Assembly (NCBI RefSeq): GCF_003865345.1
Contig: NZ_RMVE01000004.1
Span: 372,001-436,000 of the forward strand
Direction of reading: 5' to 3'
Length of the DNA: 64,000 bases
Source of the DNA: Nonlabens xiamenensis
Lineage (GTDB): Bacteria > Bacteroidota > Bacteroidia > Flavobacteriales > Flavobacteriaceae
Shown here piece by piece: positions 1-11,322 of this stretch. The stretch's first letter is position 1, and every line of letters begins with the position of its first letter. Under the pieces are notes generated by a model that was not told the origin of the DNA, searched no databases, and saw only the letters and a list, made by a program, of their open reading frames with translations. A program made the translations under genes and the position numbers.

Positions 1-2287
1 CACCATATGTTTTGGCTTCTGCACTACCAAAGATATCGTCTGCACTTAACAGCTTAGTTACTTCGGTCGCATTCACTGGCTCTTGAAAACCTACAATAGC
101 TGTACGACCTCCAGTAAAGTCAATTCCTAAATTCAATTTATTAATCGCCAAGGAGGTCAAACTCACGGCAATAAGTAATCCAGAAATAATGTAAGCCACC
201 TTACGCTTTTTCAGGAAATCAATGTTGACATTCCTGAACCAGTTTTTAGTCACCGCGGTAGCAAACATCAAAGACTTTCCATTTTTACCATACCCATCAA
301 TGAATAATCTCGTGATAAAGATGGCCGTAAACAAAGAAGTAAGAATACCGATCATTAATGTGGTCGCAAATCCTTGGATCGGACCTGTACCAAATATATA
401 TAGGATCAAAGCGGTAAGAAAGGTCGTAATGTTGGCGTCAAGAATTGAACTCAAAGCATTGTTGAAACCATCTCTAATGCTATCTGCCTGAGATTTTCCT
501 TTGGCTAATTCTTCTCGTATACGCTCAAAGATAAGAACGTTGGCATCTACAGAAATACCAATCGTCAAAACGATACCTGCAATACCTGGTAAAGTTAATA
601 CAGCCTTCAGAGAGGCAAGTGCACCAAAAATAAACAGGATGTTCACCAATAAGGCAATATCTGCATAGAAACCAGCCCTACCGTAATAGAATATCATCCA
701 GATCAATACCAGCACCAAAGCAATGGCAAATGACCACAAACCACTATTAATAGCTTCTTGCCCTAAAGATGGTCCGATTACGTCACTTTGAATAATTTCA
801 GCACTTGCAGGAAGTTTCCCCGCTTTTAAGACAGTGGCCAGATCCTTGGCCTCATCTACCGTAAAGCTTCCAGAAATCTCAGTACGACCACCAGAAATTG
901 CTTGCCTGGCAGTTGGTGCGCTATACACCGTATTGTCCAATACAACTGAAACCTGAGTTCCATTGGTAGCCGCATAACCAGTCATCTCTTCCCAAATACG
1001 CGCACCTTCACCATTCATTGCCATGGTTACGATAGGCTCTGCATTGGCATTGAAATCTTGTGCTGCATCAGTGATCACTCCACCAGATAGTGGTGGTTCA
1101 TTTTGAACATTCCCTTTTAAAGCATATAAGTCAACGATTTCAGCGCCTACGCTTTCGTTAAAAACAGGCAATCCCCAAGCAAATTTCACATTACGCTGTT
1201 CTGGAGCTAATCTTGTCCTGGTCTGTGGATCATTTAAGTATCCCATGATTAGGTCCATATCATCTGCCTTAAACGCAGCTAAAGCCCCCATAGGGGACTG
1301 ATACATTCTTGAGAAGATAGGATTGGTATCATTGCCGCCCAATACTTCTTCAACATCTTCTTCTATGCTATTGTCGTTGTTCAAAAGATCAGAAATTCCT
1401 GTTTCAGTAGAATCCTGAGCAACCTCCTCGCCTTCGACCTCAGTTGTTGCACCTGCTGTGGCCTGCTCGATGTTGGCAGCAATTTTCTCAGCCCAGTAAC
1501 TATCGGCTGCGCTCAAATAAGGAGCAATTTCCTGTGCCTTGTATACGTGCCAGAACTCAAGTTGAGCAGATTTGGTTAAGATATCTCTGATACGTTTGAC
1601 GTCTGTTTCACCTGGTAACTCGATGAGAATTCGCCCAGAAGTACCGAGTTGTTGGATATTCGGTTGGGTCGTTCCGAACTGGTCAATACGCTTTCTTAAA
1701 ACTTCAAAAGCACTGGACATGTAGTCTTTTAACTCGGAACGAAGTTTACCGGCTACTTCATCATTACTCATATCATATTCGATATTTACAGCCGCCATTT
1801 CCTGGTTGGCAAAAATATCCGGAGAGGCAAGTCTAGCTCCCTCAATCTGATTAAACTCTTCAATGAAGTAGTCAAAGTAGTCATCCTGGCCATCTTTGAT
1901 ACGTTCATCTGCAGCGTCTAATGCCCGGCGGAAGTCTCCATCCGTTGAGCCATCTGCCATACCGATCAACAGGTCACGTACGGATATTTGAAGAATTACA
2001 TTAATTCCACCTTTAAGGTCAAGACCTTTCTTAAGCTCTTGTTCCTTGGCGTCATCATAGGTGGTAAAACCTCCCCAGACATCAGAACCTCCTAAACTAT
2101 CCAGGTATCTTTTACGGGCATCGTCCCTTAGTAAAGCCGAATTTTCAGCATCTTCACTGATTAAGCTAGAGGCAAATATCTCTGCATCGCTTTCTACCTT
2201 GTTGGTGATAAATGTATAGGTAAGTTGGTAGATACTTACCAAAGCAAAAATGATCGCAAAAAATCTGATCAATCCTTTATTTTGCAT
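1..2287 (-). CDS. secDF: SecDF protein translocase subunit (partial)
   Basis: Inner-membrane SecD-SecF fusion that uses the proton gradient to help complete Sec-dependent export. The gene starts at the ATG at 2287 and runs off the left edge, so about 762 N-terminal residues are visible. Seen: an N-terminal membrane anchor (MQNKGLIRFFAII), the SecD motif GLDLKGGINVILQ near 1990-2030, a long periplasmic part, a block of hydrophobic segments, and the SecF motif LGIDFTGGRTAIV near 90-135. Both halves lie in one open frame, as is usual in Bacteroidota. The SecF C-terminus lies outside the window. Family assignment is very safe. Confidence 0.95.
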   Translation of the reverse strand, partial: MQNKGLIRFFAIIFALVSIYQLTYTFITNKVESDAEIFASSLISEDAENSALLRDDARKRYLDSLGGSDVWGGFTTYDDAKEQELKKGLDLKGGINVILQISVRDLLIGMADGSTDGDFRRALDAADERIKDGQDDYFDYFIEEFNQIEGARLASPDIFANQEMAAVNIEYDMSNDEVAGKLRSELKDYMSSAFEVLRKRIDQFGTTQPNIQQLGTSGRILIELPGETDVKRIRDILTKSAQLEFWHVYKAQEIAPYLSAADSYWAEKIAANIEQATAGATTEVEGEEVAQDSTETGISDLLNNDNSIEEDVEEVLGGNDTNPIFSRMYQSPMGALAAFKADDMDLIMGYLNDPQTRTRLAPEQRNVKFAWGLPVFNESVGAEIVDLYALKGNVQNEPPLSGGVITDAAQDFNANAEPIVTMAMNGEGARIWEEMTGYAATNGTQVSVVLDNTVYSAPTARQAISGGRTEISGSFTVDEAKDLATVLKAGKLPASAEIIQSDVIGPSLGQEAINSGLWSFAIALVLVLIWMIFYYGRAGFYADIALLVNILFIFGALASLKAVLTLPGIAGIVLTIGISVDANVLIFERIREELAKGKSQADSIRDGFNNALSSILDANITTFLTALILYIFGTGPIQGFATTLMIGILTSLFTAIFITRLFIDGYGKNGKSLMFATAVTKNWFRNVNIDFLKKRKVAYIISGLLIAVSLTSLAINKLNLGIDFTGGRTAIVGFQEPVNATEVTKLLSADDIFGSAEAKTYG

Positions 2288-2421
2288 GTTATTGGATTTA
2301 AATTAAAATATAATCAGCAAGTCTTTGTGACTTCCTGTAATTGTAAATGTTGATGTTAAAATGATGCGCTGGAAAAATCCTGCCAATAAGAGTTTAGGCA
2401 TTGATCCAGCTATAGACAATA

Positions 2422-2982
2422 TTAAACCACGCGAGGTCCTGCACGAGTCTCGGGAACTTCTTGAAGCCTTCGCTCCAAAGAGAATTCTGTGGTACCTATC
2501 GCTTGAAGCGAAAAGAAAGAATATCCACAGGACAGATCCTGGGTATAGGATTGTGTTCCGGAATTGTATTTAAGATCAGTGGCACGCTGAAGATCCTGTT
2601 TGGCCTCGACAATGGATTTTCCATCCATGCCAATATCGCTACTTTTCGGTGCGCCAATCGAGGTCACCGCAAGATCTAAATCCTTCTTGTTTTCAGAGCC
2701 CCAGTTAGTATCTAACAACTCCTGAATACTCATCGGACTCAGGTCGATGTAATAGGTTATTGACCAACGGCCTTCAACCCAATGGGCTTTCACATCGGTA
2801 GCCCCTACTTTGACCAGCAATCGTGTAATCTGATCCAGGTGCTCTGGTGGGTTCTGTTCATCTTGCTGGATGCCAGCATCTGACCACTGGATTTGCTGAT
2901 TTGGTATATCCTCTCGCTGCAGGTCAAAAACCCACAGAGAGATCATAGCGACCATAGCGCTTAAGTACCATTTCAACTTCAT
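2422..2982 (-). CDS. Hypothetical membrane-anchored or exported protein
   Basis: A 186-residue protein I do not recognise. It begins MKLKWYLSAMVAMISLWVF, a single hydrophobic segment with basic N-terminus, so it is probably anchored in or exported across the inner membrane; the rest is soluble and polar. I chose the ATG at 2982 rather than the upstream start at 3003 because a good promoter (TTG at 3014-3016, 19-bp spacer, TATATTTG at 2987-2994) lies between them, leaving only 4 nt before this ATG. It lies downstream of mdh and upstream of secDF on the same strand. No function can be inferred. Confidence 0.7.
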   Translation of the reverse strand: MKLKWYLSAMVAMISLWVFDLQREDIPNQQIQWSDAGIQQDEQNPPEHLDQITRLLVKVGATDVKAHWVEGRWSITYYIDLSPMSIQELLDTNWGSENKKDLDLAVTSIGAPKSSDIGMDGKSIVEAKQDLQRATDLKYNSGTQSYTQDLSCGYSFFSLQAIGTTEFSLERRLQEVPETRAGPRVV

Positions 2983-2986
2983 GCGC

Positions 2987-3016
2987 CAAATATATACTTT
3001 CAAACCATTTTGGACA
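2987..3016 (-). promoter_or_regulatory. Bacteroidota-type promoter, near-leaderless
   Basis: On the minus strand: -33-like TTG (3014-3016), 19-bp spacer, -7-like TATATTTG (2987-2994), matching the TTG/TAnnTTTG consensus of Bacteroidota housekeeping promoters. The box ends 4 nt before the ATG at 2982, so transcription would start at or next to the start codon. It is the only promoter in the window with both elements well placed. Confidence 0.6.
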
Positions 3017-3167
3017 ATTTATCTTGCCTTAGTTTACCATCACGAACACATATAATAGTACACTGGCTGTCAAATACTTGCTGTCAGGAAGAATGCAGGT
3101 TGTGTTTCTAAGGATGGGATTTCGCCTTGAGCGGAAAAAAAATGGGAATAAAACCGCTAACTAGCAT

Positions 3168-3193
3168 AAAAAAAGCCGCTCTACAGAGCGGCT
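3168..3193 (-). terminator. Rho-independent terminator of mdh
   Basis: Perfect 8-bp stem AGCCGCTC/GAGCGGCT (3174-3181 and 3186-3193) with a 4-nt loop; on the minus strand it is followed by seven T (3168-3174). It lies 22 nt past the mdh stop codon. Confidence 0.85.
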
Positions 3194-3215
3194 AGATGTT
3201 ATATTTTATGAAAAG

Positions 3216-4139
3216 TTACTGAAGAAGTGAATTCGTAGCTTTAACTCCTTCTGCACTTTCCTGCATTGCTGCCTTTTCTTTATCGCTCAACTCAATCTCC
3301 ACCACCTTCTCGATTCCATTTTTCCCAAGAACAACAGGTACTCCAATGCAAAGATCAGACAGACCATATTCTCCGTCTAGCAATGTGCTACAAGGGAATA
3401 TTTTCTTTTGATCGCAGGCTATAGCTTGAACTAGTCCAGAAACTGCTGCACCTGGCGCGTACCAAGCACTTGTTCCCAACAAACCTGTAAGCGTGGCTCC
3501 TCCGACTTTCGTGTCCTGTAATACTTGTTCTAACCTCTCTTCAGAAATAAATTCGCTAGCCGGTACTGAATTACGGGTAGCTAATCTTGTCAATGGTACC
3601 ATTCCTTTATCCGAGTGACCACCGATGACCATACCATCTACATCAGAAATAGGAGCTTCTAAAGCTTCAGCTAATCGATACTTAAATCTGGCACTATCCA
3701 AAGCACCACCCATTCCGATGATTCTGTTTTTAGGAAGGCCAGTTTCCTTGTGTGCCAGGTAAGTCATGGTATCCATTGGATTGGACACAACGATCAAAAT
3801 GACATTGGGAGAATGTTCCACTAGACTGGCAGATACGGATTTGACAATCCCTGCATTGATTCCAATCAGCTCCTCGCGTGTCATTCCAGGCTTACGCGGA
3901 ATTCCAGAAGTAATTACTGCAATGTCGCTACCAGCAGTCTTGGTATAATCATTAGTCACCCCAGTAATTTTGGTGTCAAAACCATTGAGAGATGCGGTTT
4001 GCATCAAGTCCATGGCTTTCCCTTCGGCAAAACCTTCTTTGATATCCAGCAAAACGACTTCACTGGCAAAATTTTTAATAGCGATATACTCTGCACAACT
4101 GGCGCCTACAGCACCTGCTCCTACTACGGTAACTTTCAT
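3216..4139 (-). CDS. mdh: Malate dehydrogenase (LDH-like type)
   Basis: NAD-dependent malate/oxaloacetate interconversion in the TCA cycle, cytoplasmic. 307 residues, normal for the LDH-like class. Visible: N-terminal Rossmann loop VGAGAVG (residues 6-12), acidic residue D32 at the end of strand 2 (NAD rather than NADP), substrate-binding arginines in IPRKPGMTR (R82, R88) and in LDSARF (R151), and catalytic His175 in GGHSD paired with D148. The gene has its own terminator (3168-3193) and a candidate -7 box 50 nt upstream, so it is probably monocistronic. Confidence 0.96.
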   Translation of the reverse strand: MKVTVVGAGAVGASCAEYIAIKNFASEVVLLDIKEGFAEGKAMDLMQTASLNGFDTKITGVTNDYTKTAGSDIAVITSGIPRKPGMTREELIGINAGIVKSVSASLVEHSPNVILIVVSNPMDTMTYLAHKETGLPKNRIIGMGGALDSARFKYRLAEALEAPISDVDGMVIGGHSDKGMVPLTRLATRNSVPASEFISEERLEQVLQDTKVGGATLTGLLGTSAWYAPGAAVSGLVQAIACDQKKIFPCSTLLDGEYGLSDLCIGVPVVLGKNGIEKVVEIELSDKEKAAMQESAEGVKATNSLLQ

Positions 4140-4462
4140 TTGATTTTAATTTTTGGGTTTAGGTTGAGATCCTACTTTGGATTTACGGCAAAAATAAGCA
4201 TTAACAGCCTTTTAATTAGGTAAAAGGATCTTAAAATACGGTCTGCAAAGACCCCGAATGTACCCGAAAACAATATCCAACAGCTACTGCTAACAGTCGA
4301 TACTTTTTCAAATTTACAGATGTGTCTAGTAAGAAAGCACGATGCTATGACAGCCAAAAACTTCAACATGAAGCAGCAGAGTGATGGCTAACGTGATATG
4401 CCGCTTTATCTCACCTGTTCTGGCTTTAGGATCCAGCATAAGATAATAAGCCAAAGAAGGAT
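4140..4462. other. Intergenic region between mdh and the DUF6588 gene
   Basis: 323 bp without a convincing gene. It holds the candidate mdh promoter near its left end. A 65-codon frame on the minus strand (4172-4369) crosses that promoter and resembles nothing known. No terminator hairpin was found downstream of the DUF6588 gene. Confidence 0.5.
4189..4196 (-). promoter_or_regulatory. Candidate mdh -7 promoter box
   Basis: TATTTTTG on the minus strand matches the TAnnTTTG consensus and lies 49 nt upstream of the mdh ATG. No clear TTG is seen at -33, so this rests on the -7 box alone. Confidence 0.4.
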
Positions 4463-5551
4463 TTATATCCTTAAGAAAAGCGATGCACTGGCCGTGCTGT
4501 ATTCTCCAAAAGTAAAATCAGCATTAAGATTGAAGGCTCCCAGAGTGAGTTTGGCACCAATGGTACCTAGAGCTCCACTTACATCTGTAGAAATAGATAG
4601 CGGATCCTCTACGGTCGCAGCAACTGGAAAGAATACGGTACTGGACCTAAAGGTGTAAGTTCCTAACAAATCTGTCTGAGTAGTACCGGTCACATAATTT
4701 AAACCTCCATAAAGATTAAATACTTTGAAATTAGTACTGGCGATAGCTGCAAAGCTGAAACTATTGGCCTTGCTCTCGATGCGTTGATCACTTCCATCAA
4801 CCACCAGACCATCCTCAAAATCGTATGTCGCATCCAACCTAGAATAACCTACCAGGACAGAACCCGCAACAGGAAAACTTTCCGCCTGTTCTCCAAGTAT
4901 CAATTGGGTTAGTTCCCACTGCAATCCAGCGCCATACAATCCCGTTTCTACTTCATCTGTCTGAATTTTTGGAATAAATCTGGCTTTTAATTCCAATCCA
5001 GCTCCCAGTCCAATACCTCCCTGTAGAAAAACTGAGGGAACTATATCTAAACCAGTACTACCCAACCCCTGCGCCAGGGTGATCCTATCTTCTTGAATAA
5101 TCAATCCTGTGGTAGCGTCTCTACTACTGATGACCAATTGCTGATCTGGGTCGTTTTGGCCTAGAGCGGTAGCTACCAATCGAGGGAGATTGCTTCCATC
5201 TCCAAAAGTGACAGAAATATCGCCCGGCGGATTATTAGACGCGTCATAACTGTCTTGAATAATTTGTTCATATGCTTGCGGAGAAAGCAAAAAGCTTTTC
5301 TTCTCATCGGGCGCAAATGTCCCCTGTGCTTTTATTTGAATGGTAAATTTACCAGGCTTCAGAGCGTGTCCATCATCGTACCAACCAGACCCCAGATTAA
5401 AGGTAAAGGCTTCAGCAGCGGGTCGGGTATAATCGTTAGAATATTTATTTGCCGCTTCAATTCCTGCAGCGAGAATATCTGCAAAACCGTTTTGGGCGAT
5501 TCCCATCCAACCACATAAACAGACAAAAACGATACAAAAAGCACTTCTCAT
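4463..5551 (-). CDS. DUF6588 family envelope protein
   Basis: 362 residues with a Sec signal peptide (MRSAFCIVFVCLCGWMGIAQ) and a body rich in alternating hydrophobic/polar stretches and glycines (GIGLGAGLELKARFIP, LNADFTFGEY), as in small outer-membrane beta-barrels. It ends in an aromatic-containing strand (ASLFLRI). This layout matches the DUF6588 family of Bacteroidota, whose function is unknown. It lies 79 bp downstream of gyrB on the same strand, but a strong terminator hairpin sits in the gap, so co-transcription is likely to be weak. Confidence 0.75.
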   Translation of the reverse strand: MRSAFCIVFVCLCGWMGIAQNGFADILAAGIEAANKYSNDYTRPAAEAFTFNLGSGWYDDGHALKPGKFTIQIKAQGTFAPDEKKSFLLSPQAYEQIIQDSYDASNNPPGDISVTFGDGSNLPRLVATALGQNDPDQQLVISSRDATTGLIIQEDRITLAQGLGSTGLDIVPSVFLQGGIGLGAGLELKARFIPKIQTDEVETGLYGAGLQWELTQLILGEQAESFPVAGSVLVGYSRLDATYDFEDGLVVDGSDQRIESKANSFSFAAIASTNFKVFNLYGGLNYVTGTTQTDLLGTYTFRSSTVFFPVAATVEDPLSISTDVSGALGTIGAKLTLGAFNLNADFTFGEYSTASASLFLRI

Positions 5552-5575
5552 AATCGGGAGATTTTATTCAAAGAA

Positions 5576-5605
5576 AAACCCTTTGAACTGAATTTCAAAG
5601 GGTTT
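5576..5605 (-). terminator. Rho-independent terminator of gyrB
   Basis: Perfect 12-bp stem AAACCCTTTGAA/TTCAAAGGGTTT with a 6-nt loop (5588-5593), 26 nt past the gyrB stop; on the minus strand the stem ends in a T-rich tract. It precedes the DUF6588 start. Confidence 0.8.
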
Positions 5606-5630
5606 TGCAATCGGTTAACAATATTGTTAT

Positions 5631-7655
<2,025 letters not shown>

Positions 7656-7735
7656 CTATTTAAGTTATTAACAAACTATTAATAGGTATATGGCATTAAG
7701 ATTGCCATTTTTAGGCTTAAAATACACCTGCACCC

Positions 7736-8284
7736 ATGAATAGATATTTGTCGGCACTTGCCATTACATGCCTTGCGCTCTTTAGCGCAGCACAATCTCA
7801 AAATAACCTCAACTTCTCAGCCTTGGATAAGAGTCCGCTGGATGTGGTGATGTACCGAGATACTGATAGAAATGCGATCGCACGGGTCATCTACAGCCGG
7901 CCTAGCAAAAAGGACAGAGATATTTTTGGAAATTTGGTTCCATATGGAGAAATATGGCGAACTGGCGCCAACGAAGCCACCGAAATTGCTTTTTATCAAA
8001 ATGTATACATCAACGATCAACTGGTGCCTGCCGGGTCCTATTCCATTTACACTATCCCAGGACCTAATTCCTGGACTTTTATCCTGAACAAGGCAACCAC
8101 ACAGTCTGGGCTGGAATACGACAGTAGTCAAAACCTTCTGCAAGCAGAAATGGACATCATTCCTTCTCCACAAGAAATCGAATCCTTTTCCATCAGTTTT
8201 ATGGAGCAATCCAACGGCGGAATGATCTTCTTAGGCTGGGATGACACTATTGCCAGCTTGCCATTTACCTTGGAAAAATCTTAG
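7736..8284 (+). CDS. DUF2911 family secreted protein
   Basis: 182 residues with a signal peptide (MNRYLSALAITCLALFSAAQSQ). The body carries features of the DUF2911 family: YSRPSKKDRDIFG, VPYGEIWRTGANEATEI, VPAGSYSIYTIP and WTFILNK. The family is common in Bacteroidota and is exported; its role is unknown. The stop codon overlaps that of queE on the other strand by 4 bp, so the two genes are tail to tail without a terminator between them. Confidence 0.88.
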   Translation: MNRYLSALAITCLALFSAAQSQNNLNFSALDKSPLDVVMYRDTDRNAIARVIYSRPSKKDRDIFGNLVPYGEIWRTGANEATEIAFYQNVYINDQLVPAGSYSIYTIPGPNSWTFILNKATTQSGLEYDSSQNLLQAEMDIIPSPQEIESFSISFMEQSNGGMIFLGWDDTIASLPFTLEKS

Positions 8285-8913
8285 GGGATATTAAGGTATT
8301 TATGCGTTTGCAGAGAGACTTGCCAGTTTGGATTGTCCATCACAAACGCTGTAATCAAGGGAATCATTTTTTCCCTGACGGACCACTCGGGCTGGAGATA
8401 TAGTTTGCAGTCAGCCGATACTTTTTCTGATTCCGCTTTCGCGAAAGCGAAGTCATGCTTATTGTAAACTATCACTTTAAGCTCATGAGCAGCTTCATAG
8501 GCCTCATCCAAGGGCATTTTTGCTTTTTTGGGAGATAGACAAATCCAATCCCAAGAACCCGTTAACGGATAGGCGCCACTGGTTTCTATATGCACGTCCA
8601 GACCCTTTTCCTTAAGACCAGCGGTCAACGGCTCCATGTTCCAGGTCAAGGGCTCTCCTCCCGTTACCACAATGGTATTGCTATATTTTGCAGCATTTGC
8701 CACAATCTGATCCACTGCAGTGGGCGGGTGTTTCTCTGGCGCCCAACTCTCTTTCACATCACACCAATGACAACCTACATCGCATCCACCAACCCGGATA
8801 AAATACGCGGCTCGACCCGTATGGTAGCCTTCTCCCTGAATGGTATAGAATTCTTCCATCAGAGGCAACATGGTTCCTTTCTCTACTTCCTGCTGTACCG
8901 TTTTTTCTAGCAT
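8281..8913 (-). CDS. queE: 7-carboxy-7-deazaguanine synthase (radical SAM)
   Basis: Converts 6-carboxytetrahydropterin to 7-carboxy-7-deazaguanine on the path to preQ0 and queuosine. With the ATG at 8913 it has 210 residues: N-terminal substrate part FYTIQGEGYHTGRAA (22-36), the radical-SAM cluster C44-x3-C48-x2-C51, GGEP (85-88) and the end of the family near LQTHKYLNIP. An upstream start at 8952 is possible, but a TATCTTTG box (8918-8925) ends 4 nt before 8913 and favours this start. The chromosomal palindrome GCTTTCGCGAAAGC lies inside the gene and encodes AFAKA (156-160), near the less conserved C-terminal half. Its pathway partner queD is at 44.4 kb. Confidence 0.93.
   Translation of the reverse strand: MLEKTVQQEVEKGTMLPLMEEFYTIQGEGYHTGRAAYFIRVGGCDVGCHWCDVKESWAPEKHPPTAVDQIVANAAKYSNTIVVTGGEPLTWNMEPLTAGLKEKGLDVHIETSGAYPLTGSWDWICLSPKKAKMPLDEAYEAAHELKVIVYNKHDFAFAKAESEKVSADCKLYLQPEWSVREKMIPLITAFVMDNPNWQVSLQTHKYLNIP
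8435..8448. repeat. GCTTTCGCGAAAGC palindrome, copy 1
   Basis: Perfect copy inside queE; the palindrome extends to 16 bp (8434-8449). Read as AFAKA in the gene. Confidence 0.9.
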
Positions 8914-8917
8914 GCGA

Positions 8918-8925
8918 CAAAGATA
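8918..8925 (-). promoter_or_regulatory. Candidate queE -7 box, leaderless
   Basis: TATCTTTG on the minus strand ends 4 nt before the queE ATG at 8913, so the mRNA would begin at or next to the start codon. The nearest TTG (8950-8952) is 24 bp further upstream, slightly long for a -33 element. Confidence 0.45.
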
Positions 8926-9153
8926 AGCCAGTAGTTCTACACTGACCGCCAAGTTACTTCAAAATATAGCTGGCTGCTTTCTGCTGTAGTTCATCCAGTA
9001 TATGTAACATCTTCCTCATACGGTGCTCATGGATTTCTCCAGGATATAAAACCTTTATAATTTTGAAACAATCTCACTCATCAGGACTTGGTCTTTGAGG
9101 TTAACGAATCAAAATCATCCTATTAACGTATTTTTACGTGTAAATTAAAGTTG

Positions 9154-10668
9154 ATGTCTAAGCAAGAAAGTTTTTTTAAACATATTACTGAATCTTATCA
9201 ACCCAAAGGGAGGTCGATTACCATGGGTGCTGCGATGATTGACGGTCAGGCCTTAACTGGAGCCCACGTCAAAATTCCATTAAAAACAATGAACCGCCAT
9301 GGCCTTATCGCTGGCGCGACTGGAACCGGAAAGACCAAAACCTTACAAATTATCGCCGAGCAGTTATCCCAACAGGGGGTTCCAACTCTACTTATGGATA
9401 TCAAAGGTGATCTTTCTGGGATCGCTGCCGAGAGTCCGGGACACGTTAAGATAGATGAAAGGCATGAGAAGATAGGTCTTGAATTTAAGAAGAGAAAATC
9501 ACCTGTAGAGATCATGACCATTTCAGAGCAGGATGGTATCAGGTTACGAGCTACGGTGAGCGAATTTGGCCCGGTGCTGCTTTCGAGGATTCTAGACGTC
9601 ACCGAAACCCAAGCGGGTATTATCTCGGTTATTTTCAAATATTGCGACGACAACAAATTACCTCTACTGGATCTGGAGGACCTAAAAAAGGTACTTCACT
9701 ATGCCACTGGAGTCGGCAAAGCAGAATTTCAAGAGGCTTACGGGCGAATCTCTACCTCATCTACTGGAGCTATATTAAGACGCATCATTGAACTAGAACA
9801 ACAAGGAGCAGACTTGTTTTTTGGAGAGCGCAGTTTTGAAGTACAAGATTTGTTGCGTAAAAACAAAGATGGACACGGCTATGTCAATATCATTAGACTG
9901 ACAGACATCCAGGACAGACCAAAGCTATTTTCTACCTTTATGCTGAGTCTACTCGCCGAAATTTATAGCACTTTTCCTGAACAAGGTGATAGTGAGCAAC
10001 CTGAATTAGTGCTATTTATCGATGAAGCGCATCTCATTTTTGACAATGCGAGTCGTGCGTTGCTGGATCAAATAGAAAGCATTGTTAAACTTATCCGCTC
10101 CAAAGGTGTGGGCCTCTATTTTGTAACCCAGAATCCGACAGATATTCCAGACGGTGTCCTGGGACAGTTGGGATTGAAGGTGCAACACGCATTGCGTGCT
10201 TTTACTGCCAAGGATAGAAAAGCCATCAAATTGACCGCACAAAATTATCCCTTGACGGATTACTACGATACAGCCGAAGTGTTGACTTCATTAGGTATTG
10301 GAGAAGCCTTGATCAGTGCATTGGATGAAAAGGGAAGACCAAGCCCACTAGCGGCCACATTATTGCGCGCACCAGAAAGTAGAATGGACGTGCTAACAGA
10401 TCGGGAATTGGGAGACCTGATTGCCGATTCACCCCTGACTGACAAATACAATGAAGTCATTGATCGGGAAAGTGCAGAGGAATTACTCCAGGTAAAGATA
10501 GAAAAAGCCAACGAAGCTGAAATTAAAGCCAAAGCGAAAAAAGAAAGAGCCAAAGCAAGCCCTTCCAGGTCCAGAAGCCGTTCAAAAGAGAGTCCGTTGA
10601 TCAAGGTATTGACAAGCGCCACTTTTATTAGAGGCGTTATGGGCATTTTAGGCAAGGCATTGCGCTAA
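9154..10668 (+). CDS. HerA-like DUF853 helicase/ATPase
   Basis: 504-residue P-loop ATPase of the HerA/FtsK superfamily, DUF853 (YjgR-like) branch; thought to act on DNA but without a proven cellular role. Visible: Walker A GATGTGKT (54-61), a second conserved block LLMDIKGDLSGIA (79-91), Walker B LVLFIDEAHLIF (285-296), and a sensor-like stretch VGLYFVTQNPTDIP. The C-terminus is a lysine/alanine-rich helix followed by a basic serine/arginine segment (SPSRSRSRSKE). A TTG three bases upstream also opens the frame, but the ATG at 9154 is the natural start. It stands alone, divergent from queE. Confidence 0.88.
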   Translation: MSKQESFFKHITESYQPKGRSITMGAAMIDGQALTGAHVKIPLKTMNRHGLIAGATGTGKTKTLQIIAEQLSQQGVPTLLMDIKGDLSGIAAESPGHVKIDERHEKIGLEFKKRKSPVEIMTISEQDGIRLRATVSEFGPVLLSRILDVTETQAGIISVIFKYCDDNKLPLLDLEDLKKVLHYATGVGKAEFQEAYGRISTSSTGAILRRIIELEQQGADLFFGERSFEVQDLLRKNKDGHGYVNIIRLTDIQDRPKLFSTFMLSLLAEIYSTFPEQGDSEQPELVLFIDEAHLIFDNASRALLDQIESIVKLIRSKGVGLYFVTQNPTDIPDGVLGQLGLKVQHALRAFTAKDRKAIKLTAQNYPLTDYYDTAEVLTSLGIGEALISALDEKGRPSPLAATLLRAPESRMDVLTDRELGDLIADSPLTDKYNEVIDRESAEELLQVKIEKANEAEIKAKAKKERAKASPSRSRSRSKESPLIKVLTSATFIRGVMGILGKALR

Positions 10669-10763
10669 GAATCGTTAATTAAAAATTAACAATATCAAAA
10701 AAAACTATTGATTTCTCGTGTAGTTAAGAGAAGCCTCGTAATTTTACCCTTTAAACCCGATAC

Positions 10764-11312
10764 ATGAAAAAAGTATTTTTAATCACCTTCGCCATTGTAC
10801 TCTTTGCCAGTTGTGCCGACGAACAGAATCCGTTTGAGTGGAGCAAGGACCGCGTAGGACACTTGACCAAAGGAACCCAAGTCTATCAGCTGGACAGTTT
10901 ATATCAAAATGATAGTATAGTAAGAGCAATCAAAGGTGACGAGTTCAGCAATGGCGCCAATGCTATTGAGGTCTATGAAAAAGGAGGTGCTCATTTGTTG
11001 ACGCTGACTCCCAGTGAAGCCTTGGATAGTACGGCAGTAATAGAAAATATCATCATTCGTGACGACAGATTTATCACAGAAAAAGGAATTACCAAAAACA
11101 GTAGTTTTAAAGAAATCGATGAAGCCTACAAGATCTCAAGTGTAGACAATATGATTGATGATGCGGTAATTTGGGTGAATGACCAGAACTTTTACTTTAC
11201 TATTTCAAAAGAAGGTCTACCTACAGACGTCAAATTTGACATCAGTGCCAACATCGAAAAAACCATGATTCCAGACGACACCAAACCACAATACATGTTT
11301 GTGGCCTGGTAA
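10764..11312 (+). CDS. Hypothetical lipoprotein
   Basis: 182 residues with a lipoprotein signal (MKKVFLITFAIVLFASC; the cysteine is residue 17), so it is probably anchored in the outer membrane facing the periplasm or the surface. The mature part is soluble, acidic and beta-rich, with no motif I recognise. It ends 11 nt before the alpha/beta hydrolase gene on the same strand, and the two are likely co-transcribed. Confidence 0.8.
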   Translation: MKKVFLITFAIVLFASCADEQNPFEWSKDRVGHLTKGTQVYQLDSLYQNDSIVRAIKGDEFSNGANAIEVYEKGGAHLLTLTPSEALDSTAVIENIIIRDDRFITEKGITKNSSFKEIDEAYKISSVDNMIDDAVIWVNDQNFYFTISKEGLPTDVKFDISANIEKTMIPDDTKPQYMFVAW

Positions 11313-11322
11313 ATAAGAAAGG

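Noticed and set aside
4172-4369. 65-codon frame on the minus strand between mdh and the DUF6588 gene
   Set aside because: It crosses the candidate mdh promoter, has unusual Cys/Phe-rich composition and resembles no family.
8954-9070. Open minus-strand frame reading KVLYPGEIHEHRMRK and on to a stop
   Set aside because: It has no start codon before an in-frame stop upstream; only 21 codons remain after the first ATG. It may be a gene relic but cannot be supported.
10674-10690. GTTAATT-AAA-AATTAAC hairpin after the HerA-like gene
   Set aside because: Weak AT-rich stem without an adjacent T tract on the plus strand; not called as a terminator.
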